Below, piece by piece: positions 16,752 to 28,056 of a stretch of 64,000 bases of DNA (position 1 is the stretch's first letter; the number at the start of each line of letters is the position of its first letter). This DNA is from an uncultured Paracoccaceae bacterium. Its GTDB lineage: Bacteria > Pseudomonadota > Alphaproteobacteria > Rhodobacterales > Rhodobacteraceae. Position numbers and translations under genes: made by a program. The notes below the pieces were generated by a model that had not been told where the DNA came from, did not search any database, and saw only the letters and a program-made list of their open reading frames with translations. The stretch is from positions 62,001 to 126,000 of the forward strand of contig CANNFR010000006.1 of NCBI GenBank assembly GCA_947503935.1, given 5' to 3'.

Positions 16752-18091
16752 TGGACCCCGCGATCGTCGGCATGGTGGCCTTCTCGGCGGTTCTGGTGCT
16801 GCTGGCCCTGCGCGTGCCTATCGCCTTTGCGCTGGCGGGGGTGGCGGTGGTGTCGGCCTTTATCATCTTTGCCTTCCGCACCGGCACCTTCATGCCCGAG
16901 CGTGCGTTTCGCGCGACGACCTCGATGGTCTTCTCGAACTCATTCGATCTGATCCATTCCTACGATCTCAGCATGATCCCGCTTTTCGTGGCTCTGGGCC
17001 ATATCGCTTACCGCGCGCAGATCACCACGAAAATCTACGACGCCGCCAAGGTCTGGCTGACGCGGCTGCCCGGCGGGGTCGCCATGGCCTCGGTCATGGG
17101 GTGCGGCGGGTTTTCGGCGATCACCGGATCGTCCATCGCCTGCGCCTCAACCATGGGGCGGATCTGCGTGCCCGAGATGCTGCGCATGGGCTATGACCCG
17201 CGCTTGGCCACATCAAGCGTGGCGGCGGGTGGCACGCTGGGCTCGCTGATCCCGCCCTCGGTTCTCTTCATCATCTACGGCATCTTCACCGAAACCTCGA
17301 TCAGCCGCCTCTTTCTGGCGGGCGTTCTGCCGGGGCTTCTGACGCTGGCGGGCTTCTTGCTGGTCATCGCGGTTTGGGTCTGGCGCAGCCCGGGCATTGC
17401 GCCCGTGGGCGATGAGGCGCCGACAGGGCGCGAGCGGATGCAAGCCGCCATCGCGGCCTGGCCCGCGCTGATGCTGTTCGTCGTGATCGTCGGTGGCATC
17501 TATGGCGGCATCTTCACCGCGACCGAGGCTGCGGCGGTCTGCGTCGTCGTCACCGCGATGATCGGCTTCGCGCAACGCACGCTTGACTGGGCGGGCCTTT
17601 GGGCCAGCCTGCGCGAGACCTGCGTGCAGACGGCGGCGATCTTTTTCATCGCCGCGGGCGCCAAGATCTTCGTGGCCTTCATCGCGCTGACCGGCGTGGC
17701 GCCCGCCATCGTCAACACGGTCACGGCCTACGAGCCGTCGGTCTTTCAACTGATGCTGGCGATTGCGGTGATCTACCTCCTGTTGGGCATGTTCCTCGAC
17801 CCCATCGGCATCATGGTGCTGACCCTGCCGCTGATGATCCCGCTGGTGGAAAGCTATGGGCTGAACCTGATTTGGTTCGGCGTCGTGGTGATCAAGCTGC
17901 TTGAGATCGGGCTGATCACACCGCCTGTGGGCCTGAACGTCTTCGTCATCTCGAATGTCGTGGGCAACCGGGCGCCGATCGACAAGATATTCGCAGGCAT
18001 CGCGCGGTTTCTCAGCGTCGATGTGATCGTGTTGATCCTGATCATCGCCTTCCCCGCGATCTCGCTTTTGCTGCCGATGGGGATGCGATGA
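16751..18091 (+). CDS. dctM: TRAP transporter large permease subunit (DctM family)
   Basis: A 446-residue membrane protein with about 12 helices that carries out sodium-coupled uptake of the bound solute. Family marks: LRVPIAFALAGVAVVSAF at the start, MGCGGFSAITGSSIACASTM (the first hairpin/helix-break region), AAGGTLGSLIPPSVLFIIYG and, near the end, GLITPPVGLNVFVISNV, the two pseudo-symmetric PP-containing loops at the sodium sites. The ATG at 16751 is the start; the frame running from 16484 is only an upstream shadow over dctQ. The stop overlaps the IclR gene by four bases. Confidence 0.94.
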   Translation: MDPAIVGMVAFSAVLVLLALRVPIAFALAGVAVVSAFIIFAFRTGTFMPERAFRATTSMVFSNSFDLIHSYDLSMIPLFVALGHIAYRAQITTKIYDAAKVWLTRLPGGVAMASVMGCGGFSAITGSSIACASTMGRICVPEMLRMGYDPRLATSSVAAGGTLGSLIPPSVLFIIYGIFTETSISRLFLAGVLPGLLTLAGFLLVIAVWVWRSPGIAPVGDEAPTGRERMQAAIAAWPALMLFVVIVGGIYGGIFTATEAAAVCVVVTAMIGFAQRTLDWAGLWASLRETCVQTAAIFFIAAGAKIFVAFIALTGVAPAIVNTVTAYEPSVFQLMLAIAVIYLLLGMFLDPIGIMVLTLPLMIPLVESYGLNLIWFGVVVIKLLEIGLITPPVGLNVFVISNVVGNRAPIDKIFAGIARFLSVDVIVLILIIAFPAISLLLPMGMR

Positions 18092-18864
18092 ACGCCGCCC
18101 CGCAAGACAGACGGTTCGCCAATACGCTGGCCCGCGGCCTCAGTATTTTGCGGGCCTTTCGCGCCAGTGACGATGGGCTGACCCACAGCGAACTGGCCGC
18201 GCGGACCGGTTTGCCCAACAGCACCGTCTCGCGCCTGACCTACACGCTCAGCACGCTGGGGTTTCTCAGCCATGCCGGCCGCAAGGACCGGTATCGGCTG
18301 GGGCCTGCGGCCTTTGGTCTGGGCAATGTCGCGGCCGCCTCGGTGTCATTCGTCGAGGTGGGGCGCGGCATCTTGCAACAGCTGGCCGATGAGACGGGCA
18401 CCCTGGTGTCGCTGGCCGTGCGCGATGGCGACCGGGTGATGCTGGCCAAGACCTGGCGGCCGGTCGGCACGGCCTCGATCTGGCTGGAACCCGGGCATCG
18501 CATCCCCGTCTTCGGGTCGTCATCGGGCCGCGCGATCATCGCGGCGCTGGATGAGGCGGTTTTCATGGCCAGCGCCCCCGAGGATCGGCTGGTCGCCTTT
18601 CGCGCCGGTGGCTATGATGATCTGATCGCGCAGGGCTTCACCATCGCGCCGGCCGAGACGCGCTTTTCGACCAGCGTCAACGCCGTGGCCGTGCCGTTTC
18701 ACGCCGATGAATTCGGCGAGCCGGTGGCGTTTTCCTGCGGGGCCTTGCCCGAGATGCTGAATGAGGAGCGGATGCGCGAAACGGTGGGGCCGGCCTTGCA
18801 GAAGACGGTGCGCGCATTGGAACAGATGACAGGGCGCAGCCCGGCGCTGGCGCGGCGCGGATAG
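18088..18864 (+). CDS. IclR-family transcriptional regulator
   Basis: A 258-residue regulator: an N-terminal winged helix-turn-helix (about 15-70, GLTHSELAARTGLPNSTVSR is the recognition part) and a C-terminal GAF-like effector domain (about 80-245), including FSTSVNAVAVPFH. IclR proteins govern catabolic operons in response to the pathway acid or its intermediate. It is translationally coupled to dctM by an ATGA overlap and sits between the transporter and the beta-oxidation genes, so it is the likely regulator of the whole unit; whether repressor or activator is not visible. Confidence 0.92.
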   Translation: MNAAPQDRRFANTLARGLSILRAFRASDDGLTHSELAARTGLPNSTVSRLTYTLSTLGFLSHAGRKDRYRLGPAAFGLGNVAAASVSFVEVGRGILQQLADETGTLVSLAVRDGDRVMLAKTWRPVGTASIWLEPGHRIPVFGSSSGRAIIAALDEAVFMASAPEDRLVAFRAGGYDDLIAQGFTIAPAETRFSTSVNAVAVPFHADEFGEPVAFSCGALPEMLNEERMRETVGPALQKTVRALEQMTGRSPALARRG

Positions 18865-18873
18865 GAGGGACGC

Positions 18874-20951
<2,078 letters not shown>

Positions 20952-20955
<4 letters not shown>

Positions 20956-22127
20956 GGCAAGCCGTCATCGTCTCGGCCGCCCGCACGGGCCTGGCCAAAT
21001 CGCATCGCGGGTCGCTGAACCGCACCCATGGGGCCACGATGGGCGGCCATGTGATCGCCGCCGCCGTGGATCGCGCGGGCATCGACCCCGGCCTGATCGA
21101 CGATTGCTATTTCGGCTGCGGCTATCCCGAAGGCGCCACGGGCCGCAATATCGCCCGCCAGAGCGCGGTGCGCGCCGGGTTGCCGGTGACAATCGGGGGC
21201 GCGACCGTCAACCGCTTCTGCGCCTCGGGGCTGCAGGCCGTTGCCATGGCAAGCCACGCGATTGTCATGGACGGGGCCGATGCGATGATCGCCGGTGGGG
21301 TGGAAAGCATCTCGCTGACCCAGCCGCCGCCGCGCGAGGTGCCCGAGCCCTGGATCATGGCGCATAAGCCCGACCTCTACCTGCCGATGATCGACACCGC
21401 CGATATTGTGGCCGAGCGCTATGGCATCAGCCGCGCGGCGCAGGATGCCTATGGGCTGCGTAGCCAGGAGCGGATCGCGGCGGCGCAGGAGGCTGGGCTT
21501 TTCGCGGATGAGATCGTGCCGATAGACGTGACCATGGCCAAGAAGGACCGCGAGACCGGCGAGATCAGCGAGGTTGCCGCCACGCTGGATCGCGACGAAT
21601 GCAACCGCCCCGGCACGACGCTGGACGGCCTGGCCAAGCTTGAGCCCGTCAAGGGGCCGGACAAGTTCATCACCGCTGGCAATGCCAGCCAATTGGCCGA
21701 CGGCGCCGCCGCCCTGGTGATGATGGAGGCTTCAGCCGCCGAAAAGGCGGGCCTGACACCCATGGGCGCCTTCCGGGGCTTTGCTGTGGCCGGGTGCGAG
21801 CCTGACGAGATGGGCATCGGCCCGGTCTTCGCGGTGCCGCGCCTGTTGGAACGCCAGGGCCTGAAGGTCAGCGATATCGACCTTTGGGAGCTGAACGAGG
21901 CTTTCGCCAGCCAGGCGCTCTATTGCCGCGACCGTCTCGGCATCCCTGATGAGATCTGCAACGTCAATGGCGGCTCGATCGCCATCGGCCACCCGTTCGG
22001 CATGACCGGCGCGCGGATGGTCGGCCACTTGATGCGTGAAGGCAAGCGGCGCGGCGCCAAGCTGGGTGTCGTCACGATGTGCGTCGGCGGTGGCATGGGG
22101 GCGGCTGGCCTTTTCGAGATTTTCTGA
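20952..22127 (+). CDS. Acetyl-CoA C-acyltransferase (thiolase; PimB-like)
   Basis: A 391-residue thiolase that cleaves 3-ketoacyl-CoA with CoA to acetyl-CoA and a shortened acyl-CoA. The acylated cysteine is Cys90 in [10 protein letters not shown]; the C-terminal [17 protein letters not shown] supplies the catalytic histidine and [14 protein letters not shown] the second cysteine. Length is normal for the family. It begins four bases inside the preceding gene, so it is co-translated with the hydratase/dehydrogenase and completes the beta-oxidation spiral. Confidence 0.95.
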
Positions 22128-22140
22128 AGGGAGCGCGACG

Positions 22141-23337
22141 ATGGACCTCAGCTATACGCCGGAAGAAGAGGCGTTTCGCGCCGATGTGCGGGATTTCCTG
22201 TCAGAAAAGCTGCCCAAGGCGCTGTCGGACAAGGTGCGCGATGGTCGGGCGCTGACCAAGGACGAACACGAAGAGTGGCACGCGATCCTGAACGCGCGGG
22301 GCTGGCTGGCCGGGAACTGGCCCGAGGAACATGGCGGCACCGGCTGGAACGCGGTCCAGCGCCATATTTTTGAGGAGGAATGCGCCCTGGCCCATGCCCC
22401 GCGCATCGTGCCGTTCGGGCTGACCATGCTGGGCCCGGTCTTGCAGAAATTCGGCAATGACGCGCAAAAGGCCTATTGGCTGCCGCGCATCCTGAATGGC
22501 GACGATTGGTGGTGCCAGGGCTATTCTGAACCCGGCGCGGGGTCGGATCTGGCCTCGGTCAAGACCCGCGCCGTGCGCGATGGCGACCACTATATCGTCA
22601 ACGGCCAGAAGACCTGGACCACGCTTGGCCAGCACGCCAACATGATCTTCTGCCTGGTGCGCACCGATCCGGACGCCAAGGCGCAGGAGGGGATCAGCTT
22701 TCTTCTGGTCGATATGGAAAGCCCCGGGGTTGAGGTGCGCCCCATTGTGCTGCTGGACGGCTCGGCCGAGGTGAACGAGGTCTGGTTCACGGATGTCCGC
22801 GTGCCGGCTGAAAACCTGGTCGGCGAAGAGAACAAGGGCTGGACCTACGCCAAATACCTTCTGACACATGAGCGCACGAACATCGCGGGTGTGGGCTTTT
22901 CCACCGCCGCCCTGGCCGCCGTCAAACGCATCGCGCGGGCCGAGATGGCGGGCGGGCGGCCCCTGATCGAAAATGCACTTTTCGCCGCCCGGTTGGCGCG
23001 GGTCGAGATTGATCTGATGGCCATGGCCACAACCAATCTGCGCGTGATCTCGCAAGCGGCCAAGGGGCAGGCGCCGGGGGTGGAAAGCTCGATGCTGAAG
23101 GTCAAGGGCACGATCATCCGGCAGGAGATCAACGATCTTGCCCGCCGCGCGGCGGGCCCCTACGCGCTGCCCTTCGCCAGCGAAGCGGTTGACGGCGGCA
23201 ATGACCCGATCGGCCCGGCCTACGCCCGCCCGGTCGCGGCGCAGTACTTCAACAACCGCAAGCTCTCGATCTATGGCGGCTCGAACGAGGTCCAGCGCCA
23301 GATCATCGCCAAGACCGCTCTGGGGGCGCTGAAATGA
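22141..23337 (+). CDS. Acyl-CoA dehydrogenase, larger partner (PimC-like)
   Basis: A 398-residue flavoprotein with the three acyl-CoA dehydrogenase domains: helical N-terminus (SYTPEEEAFRADVRDFL), beta domain with CQGYSEPGAGSDLASVKTRA for FAD/substrate binding, and helical C-terminus ending IYGGSNEVQRQIIAK. The ATG at 22141 was chosen; the frame from 22036 runs over the thiolase. It overlaps the next dehydrogenase gene by four bases. Two unequal dehydrogenase genes side by side are typical of heteromeric enzymes such as PimCD or the steroid FadE pairs. Confidence 0.93.
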   Translation: MDLSYTPEEEAFRADVRDFLSEKLPKALSDKVRDGRALTKDEHEEWHAILNARGWLAGNWPEEHGGTGWNAVQRHIFEEECALAHAPRIVPFGLTMLGPVLQKFGNDAQKAYWLPRILNGDDWWCQGYSEPGAGSDLASVKTRAVRDGDHYIVNGQKTWTTLGQHANMIFCLVRTDPDAKAQEGISFLLVDMESPGVEVRPIVLLDGSAEVNEVWFTDVRVPAENLVGEENKGWTYAKYLLTHERTNIAGVGFSTAALAAVKRIARAEMAGGRPLIENALFAARLARVEIDLMAMATTNLRVISQAAKGQAPGVESSMLKVKGTIIRQEINDLARRAAGPYALPFASEAVDGGNDPIGPAYARPVAAQYFNNRKLSIYGGSNEVQRQIIAKTALGALK

Positions 23338-24437
23338 ATTTTGAGCTGACCGAAGAACGCCAGATGCTGCAGGACATGCTGCGCCGCTATCTGCGCGAGA
23401 ATTACGGGGCTGAGGCACGCAACAAGATCATCGAAAGCCAGGCAGGCTTCAGCGCCGAAATCTGGGCCGGTCTGGCCGAGCTTGGGGTGCTGGGCGCGCT
23501 TTTCACCGAGGATCAGGGCGGGTTCGGCGGCGCGGGCTTTGACATCGCGATTGTCTTCGAGGAATTGGGCCGCGCGGGCGTGGTGGAACCCGTGGCCGAG
23601 ACCTGCGTGCTTGGCGGGCAGATCCTGGCCGCCGCAGGCCGGGCCGATCTGGTCGAACAGGTGATCGCGGGCGGGCTGCATCTGGCGCTGGCCCATGGCG
23701 AGCCCTCCAGCCGCTATGACCTGGCGCAGGTCGCCACGACCGCCGCGGCCAAGGGCGATGGCGCTACACTGAACGGCCGCAAGGCGGTTGTGAGCAACGC
23801 TGAAGCGGCCGGCCATCTGATCGTCTCGGCGCGCGAGGCGGATGGCCTCTCGCTGTTCCTGGTGCCGAGGGATGCGGGCGGCGTGAGCTTGCAAGGCTAT
23901 CCCCAGATCGGTGGGGGGCGGGCGGCCGAGATCACGCTGGATGATGTGGATGTGCCCAAGGACGCGCGCCTGGGGGCGCCCGGTGGGGCGCTGGCGCTGC
24001 TGGAACCCGCCGTTGCGGCAGGCACGGTTGCCATCTGCGCCGAGACCTTGGGGGCCATGGAAACCGCCCTGCGGTTGACCACCGATTATCTCGGCACGCG
24101 CAAGCAATTCGGTCGGCCGATCGGCACGTTTCAGGCCTTGCAGCACCGTCTGGCCGATATGTTGATCGAGTTGGAGCAGGCGCGCTCAATCGTGATCCTG
24201 GCGGCCGGCCATCTAGAGGCCGAGCCAGCCTTGCGTGACCGCCATGTCAGTGCCGCCAAGCACCTGATCGGGCGGGTGGGCCGGATGATTGCTGAAGAAA
24301 GCATCCAGATGCATGGCGGCATCGCCATGACACAGGAATACGAGCTGGCCCATATCGCCAAGCGCATCGTCATGGCCGATCACCGGTTGGGCGATACCGA
24401 TCACCATCTGGAGCGGTTCATTGCCCTCGGCGCCTGA
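23334..24437 (+). CDS. Acyl-CoA dehydrogenase, smaller partner (PimD-like)
   Basis: A 367-residue acyl-CoA dehydrogenase family protein: NFELTEERQMLQDMLRRYLR at the N-terminus, a beta domain with less conserved flavin contacts than its neighbour, and a C-terminal helical domain (TRKQFGRPIGTFQALQHRLA, then ESIQMHGGIAMTQEYELAH). The start codon overlaps the stop of the partner gene (ATGA), so a 1:1 heteromer is likely. In such pairs the active site is often complete in only one chain; which one carries the catalytic base here cannot be decided by eye. Confidence 0.92.
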   Translation: MNFELTEERQMLQDMLRRYLRENYGAEARNKIIESQAGFSAEIWAGLAELGVLGALFTEDQGGFGGAGFDIAIVFEELGRAGVVEPVAETCVLGGQILAAAGRADLVEQVIAGGLHLALAHGEPSSRYDLAQVATTAAAKGDGATLNGRKAVVSNAEAAGHLIVSAREADGLSLFLVPRDAGGVSLQGYPQIGGGRAAEITLDDVDVPKDARLGAPGGALALLEPAVAAGTVAICAETLGAMETALRLTTDYLGTRKQFGRPIGTFQALQHRLADMLIELEQARSIVILAAGHLEAEPALRDRHVSAAKHLIGRVGRMIAEESIQMHGGIAMTQEYELAHIAKRIVMADHRLGDTDHHLERFIALGA

Positions 24438-24834
24438 GGACGGCGTGATCCGGGATGAGACCGGCACCCAGCGCCTGCTGGGCTATGTGCTGGATGTCGG
24501 GCAGGGCGATGGCGCGGCGCGCTGCTGGCTGGACATCACGCCCGCGCATCTGAACCGCCATGGCGTGTTGCATGGCGGGGTCGCGGCGGCGCTTCTGGAC
24601 AATGCCAGCGGCGCGACGGCCAGCCTGAGCGTGGATGAGACGGGCCGCGCGCCGTTTCTGACCGTCTCGCTATCGATCGCGTTCGTGGCACCCGCCGAGG
24701 GCGGCCGGGTCATGGCCACGGGCCAGAAGACCGGCGGCGGGCGCGGGCTGGTCTTCGTCGAGGCGCGGCTTGAGCACGAGGATGGCCGCCTCATCGCCAC
24801 GTCCAGCGGCGTTTTCAAGCGGGTCAGGCAATGA
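24421..24834 (+). CDS. PaaI-family hotdog thioesterase
   Basis: A 137-residue hotdog-fold acyl-CoA thioesterase: HLNRHGVLHGGVAAALLDNASG carries the family HGG motif and the catalytic Asp, and LTVSLSIAFVAPAEGGRV the central strand. It would release CoA from stalled or side-product thioesters of the pathway. Two starts are possible: TTG at 24421 with GGAG seven bases upstream (overlapping the previous gene) or GTG at 24445 with GAGGA four bases upstream. The stop overlaps the next gene by four bases. Confidence 0.85.
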   Translation: MPSAPEDGVIRDETGTQRLLGYVLDVGQGDGAARCWLDITPAHLNRHGVLHGGVAAALLDNASGATASLSVDETGRAPFLTVSLSIAFVAPAEGGRVMATGQKTGGGRGLVFVEARLEHEDGRLIATSSGVFKRVRQ

Positions 24835-25826
24835 TGTTCGACACAGCCTTGACCCGCCGGTTCAGCCTGCGTCTGCCGGTTGTCGCAGGCGGACTGATGT
24901 GGCTGGGCGATGCCGATTATGCCGCCGCCGCGGCGCGGTCGGGGATTTTGGGGTTTGTCACGGCGGCCAGCTTTCCCGATCCGGCGGATCTGAAAGCCGA
25001 GATCGCGAAAGCCCGGCGAGTCTGCAATGGCGCGCCCTTTGGCGTCAATGTCTCGATGCTGCCCAAGCTGGTGCCGGGCGAGAAGACCGAAGAGGTGTTT
25101 CGCATCATCGCGGGCGCGGGGGTCGAGGTGATCGAAACCTCTGGCCGCAACCCCGAGGCCTACATGCCGCTTCTGCGGGATCTTGACCTGACGGTGATCC
25201 ACAAGGTGCCCTCGGTCCGCTTCGCGGTGACGGCCGAACGGATCGGAGTGGATATGGTGGCCATCGTGGGCGCCGAATGCGGTGGCCATCCGGGCATGGA
25301 CATGGTGGGCAGTTTGGTCAATGGCGCTCTGGCCGAAGCGCGCCTGACGATCCCCTATCTGATCGGCGGCGGTGTCGGCCACGGCTCGCAATTGCTGGCC
25401 GCGCTGGCGATGGGCGCGGCGGGCGTGGTGATGGGCACGCGCCTTCTGGTGGCCGAGGAGTTGAACGCGCATCGCGGTTACAAAGACGCGCTGGTCGCGG
25501 CGACTGAGCGGGACACGGTGCTGAGCATGCAGAGCGTGCGCAACACCATCCGCACGCTGGCCAATGAGACGACGCGGGTGGTGCAGCAGATGGAAGCTGA
25601 AGACCCCAATATCGGGATCGAAGCGCTGATGCCCCATGTCTCGGGCAAGATCGGACGTCAGGCTTACCGAACCGGCGATGTTTCAAAGGGGATGCTGTCG
25701 GCGGGTCAATCGCTGGGCCTGACCGACCGGGTTCAGCCGATGGCCGAGATCATTGCCCGGATCGAAGCAGAAGCCATGACAGCGCGGGACCGTATCGCGG
25801 CGGTGATGCCACGGCAGGAGGCCTGA
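24831..25826 (+). CDS. NAD(P)H-dependent flavin oxidoreductase / nitronate monooxygenase-like
   Basis: A 331-residue FMN-binding TIM-barrel protein of the nitronate monooxygenase/FabK-like group. Marks: LPVVAGGLMWLGDADYAAAA at the start, GAECGGHPGMD in the middle (FMN contact), and IGGGVGHGSQLLAALAMGAAG plus VVMGT for phosphate binding. Family members act as nitronate oxygenases, enoyl reductases or quinone reductases. Inside this operon a double-bond reductase role for an unsaturated or cyclic acyl-CoA is a reasonable guess. Translation is coupled to the thioesterase. Confidence 0.82.
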   Translation: MMFDTALTRRFSLRLPVVAGGLMWLGDADYAAAAARSGILGFVTAASFPDPADLKAEIAKARRVCNGAPFGVNVSMLPKLVPGEKTEEVFRIIAGAGVEVIETSGRNPEAYMPLLRDLDLTVIHKVPSVRFAVTAERIGVDMVAIVGAECGGHPGMDMVGSLVNGALAEARLTIPYLIGGGVGHGSQLLAALAMGAAGVVMGTRLLVAEELNAHRGYKDALVAATERDTVLSMQSVRNTIRTLANETTRVVQQMEAEDPNIGIEALMPHVSGKIGRQAYRTGDVSKGMLSAGQSLGLTDRVQPMAEIIARIEAEAMTARDRIAAVMPRQEA

Positions 25827-25828
25827 AG

Positions 25829-27322
25829 ATGGAGATGATCTGCGGTTATCTGGACAACAGCATTGCCCGCTGGCCTGGGGCGCCCGCCATCCGTGATGCC
25901 GATGGCCGCATCTGGACCTACCGCGATCTGGGTGACGCGGCACAGGTGGCAGCGGAGGTTCTGCAAGAGAAAGGCACCAAGGCCGGCGACCGCGTGATGA
26001 TTGTCGCGGAAAACTGTGCCGAGGCGGTCGCCTTCCTGTTCGGGGCAGCGCGGATCGGTGCCTGGGCCGTGCCCGTAAATGCCCGCCAGACCCCGGCCGA
26101 GATCGACCGCATCATTGCCCATGCCGAACCCCGCACTTTGATCCTGACGGTCAGGGTCTCAGGCGATGCTGTGGCCCATGCCGACCGCTTGCAGGCCAAG
26201 GGCACCACAGGTGCCTTCGGCGAGGTGGCCATCGCAACCCCGTTTCCCAGCACCCCCGACACAGAAGCTGACATCGCGGTCCTGCTTTACACCACCGGCA
26301 CAACCGGTGATCCGAAGGGCGTCATGCTGACCCATGCGAACCTGCGCTTTGCCGGGGATGCCTCGGCCAACCTGCGGGGCATGGCCCATGGCGACACGGT
26401 CTATGGCGTGCTGCCGATGACCCATGTCTTCGGCCTGGCCTCGATGATCATGGCGGCCACCTATGCCGGTGCCACGATCCGGCTTGAGCCGCGCTTTTCG
26501 GCGGAAAAGCTGTATCAGGCGCTGATGGACGATGTGACGATCCTGCCCGCCGTGCCGCAGATGCACGCGCTGTTGATGCAATATACCAGGGATAAGGGGC
26601 TTGAGCGTTTGCAGGGGTCGGGCCTGCGCTATGTCTCGTCCGGGGCCGCGCCGCTGGATCCGATCTGGAAGAAGAAGGCCGAGGGGTTCTACGGGATTGC
26701 CTTGCAAAACGGTTATGGGATGACCGAAAGCACCGCCGGCATCTGTGCGACCCGCAACCGGATTGGTGACCCGGATATCTCGGTCGGGCGCCCGCTGGAC
26801 GGGGTGGAGGTGCGCATTGATGAGGCGGCCGAGGGTGGCGGCGCTGGCATGGGCGAGGTCCTGACCCGTGGCCCCCATGTGATGCGCGGCTATTACAAGG
26901 CGCCAGACGAGACCGCGAAGGTACTTGGGGCCGATGGCTGGCTCCGCACGGGCGATCTGGGCCGGATTGATGCGGAGGGGCGGCTGCACATCCTCGGCCG
27001 TTCGAAGGAGCTGATCATCCACGGCGGCTTCAACGTCTACCCGCCCGAGGTCGAAGCCGCATTGAATGACCACCCGGCAGTGGTGCAATCTGCCGTGATC
27101 GGGCGGGCTGTGTCGGGTGATGAAGAGGTTCTGGCCTTCGCGCAGGTGGGCGCGGGGGCCGATGTGGATGAGGCCGAATTGATGGCCTATGTCGCCCAGA
27201 GGCTGGCAGGCTACAAGCGCCCCGCCAGGATCGTCCTTGCGCCATCCCTGCCGGCGGCGCCGACGGGCAAGATCCTGAAACACCGGCTGCTGGCGCATTT
27301 CAAGGCTGAGTTGGAAGGCTGA
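25829..27322 (+). CDS. Acyl-CoA synthetase (AMP-forming; PimA-like)
   Basis: A 497-residue ANL-superfamily ligase that activates a free acid to its CoA thioester through an acyl-adenylate. P-loop-like motif YTTGTTGDPKG at 154-164, NGYGMTES for adenine/substrate contact, WLRTGDLGRID hinge aspartate, and the C-terminal GKILKHRL with the adenylation lysine. The start is two bases after the preceding stop. It is the last gene of the unit and would make the first intermediate from the acid imported by the TRAP system. Confidence 0.94.
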   Translation: MEMICGYLDNSIARWPGAPAIRDADGRIWTYRDLGDAAQVAAEVLQEKGTKAGDRVMIVAENCAEAVAFLFGAARIGAWAVPVNARQTPAEIDRIIAHAEPRTLILTVRVSGDAVAHADRLQAKGTTGAFGEVAIATPFPSTPDTEADIAVLLYTTGTTGDPKGVMLTHANLRFAGDASANLRGMAHGDTVYGVLPMTHVFGLASMIMAATYAGATIRLEPRFSAEKLYQALMDDVTILPAVPQMHALLMQYTRDKGLERLQGSGLRYVSSGAAPLDPIWKKKAEGFYGIALQNGYGMTESTAGICATRNRIGDPDISVGRPLDGVEVRIDEAAEGGGAGMGEVLTRGPHVMRGYYKAPDETAKVLGADGWLRTGDLGRIDAEGRLHILGRSKELIIHGGFNVYPPEVEAALNDHPAVVQSAVIGRAVSGDEEVLAFAQVGAGADVDEAELMAYVAQRLAGYKRPARIVLAPSLPAAPTGKILKHRLLAHFKAELEG

Positions 27323-27392
27323 TACTCCGCTTCTGCCTCTTGCAGTGCGGACAATGGCGGGAGAGATAGGGTGCGAGAACCGGAGGTCAGAT

Positions 27393-27971
27393 ATGCCAGC
27401 CCTTGTCCCGACTGACTACTATGGCACCGTTGCGTGGCTGGGCCGGGTGGCCGACCGCGAGGCCGCGTTGGCTTCCCAGCAAATTGATCGATTGGACCTG
27501 ACCTTCGCCGGGCCAGAGGGCGAGGCGCATGGGGGCCTTACGCGGTTCTCCTGCGCGCGGGTGACCTCACAATATCCCAAGGGCACGGAAATCCGGAATG
27601 TGCGGCAACTCTCGATTCTGTCGGCGGAGGATTTGACCGCGATTGCCGAGGAAATGGGGGTGGAGCGTGTTGATCCAACCTGGGTCGGCGCGACTATGGT
27701 TCTGTCTGGCCTGCCGGATTTCACCTATTTGCCGCCATCCTCCCGCCTTCAGGCCGAAAGCGGCGCGACATTTGTAGTTGATATGGAAAACCGCCCCTGT
27801 CACCTACCCGCGAAAGTGATCGATGAGACGCACCCGGGCGTCGGGAAGCTGTTCAAAGCCGCGGCGAAAGGCCGTCGCGGGGTGACGGCCTGGGTTGAGC
27901 GTGAGGGCAGTGTCACTTTGGGTGAAAAGGTTCGCCTGCATGTGCCCGGTCAGCGCGCATGGTCGCCCTGA
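27393..27971 (+). CDS. MOSC-domain protein
   Basis: A 192-residue protein with MOSC-domain features: GLTRFSCARV, RQLSILSAEDL, then FVVDMENRPCHLP with the conserved Cys136 that is proposed to carry sulphur in this fold, and GVTAWVEREGSVTLGEKV near the end. MOSC proteins move sulphur to metal centres such as the molybdenum cofactor or modify N-hydroxylated bases. The ATG follows GGAGG. It stands 70 bases after the acyl-CoA ligase and could be read through from it, but it is functionally distinct. Confidence 0.8.
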   Translation: MPALVPTDYYGTVAWLGRVADREAALASQQIDRLDLTFAGPEGEAHGGLTRFSCARVTSQYPKGTEIRNVRQLSILSAEDLTAIAEEMGVERVDPTWVGATMVLSGLPDFTYLPPSSRLQAESGATFVVDMENRPCHLPAKVIDETHPGVGKLFKAAAKGRRGVTAWVEREGSVTLGEKVRLHVPGQRAWSP

Positions 27972-27975
27972 CGGT

Positions 27976-28056
27976 TCAGATGATCGCCAATGTCATGACG
28001 GCAAGGCTCATCCCGAAGGCCATACCTGCATTGACCAGAATTGTCACAACGCTCAT
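27976..28056 (-). CDS. Possible 26-residue membrane peptide
   Basis: A very short frame (SVVTILVNAGMAFGMSLAV, then MTLAII) that would form a single membrane helix. It is preceded by GAGAGGAGCAAGAAG, a plausible ribosome site, and would be transcribed away from fhs, converging on the MOSC gene. A start seven codons earlier (28077) is also open. Hydrophobic short frames occur by chance, so confidence is low. Confidence 0.35.
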   Translation of the reverse strand: MSVVTILVNAGMAFGMSLAVMTLAII

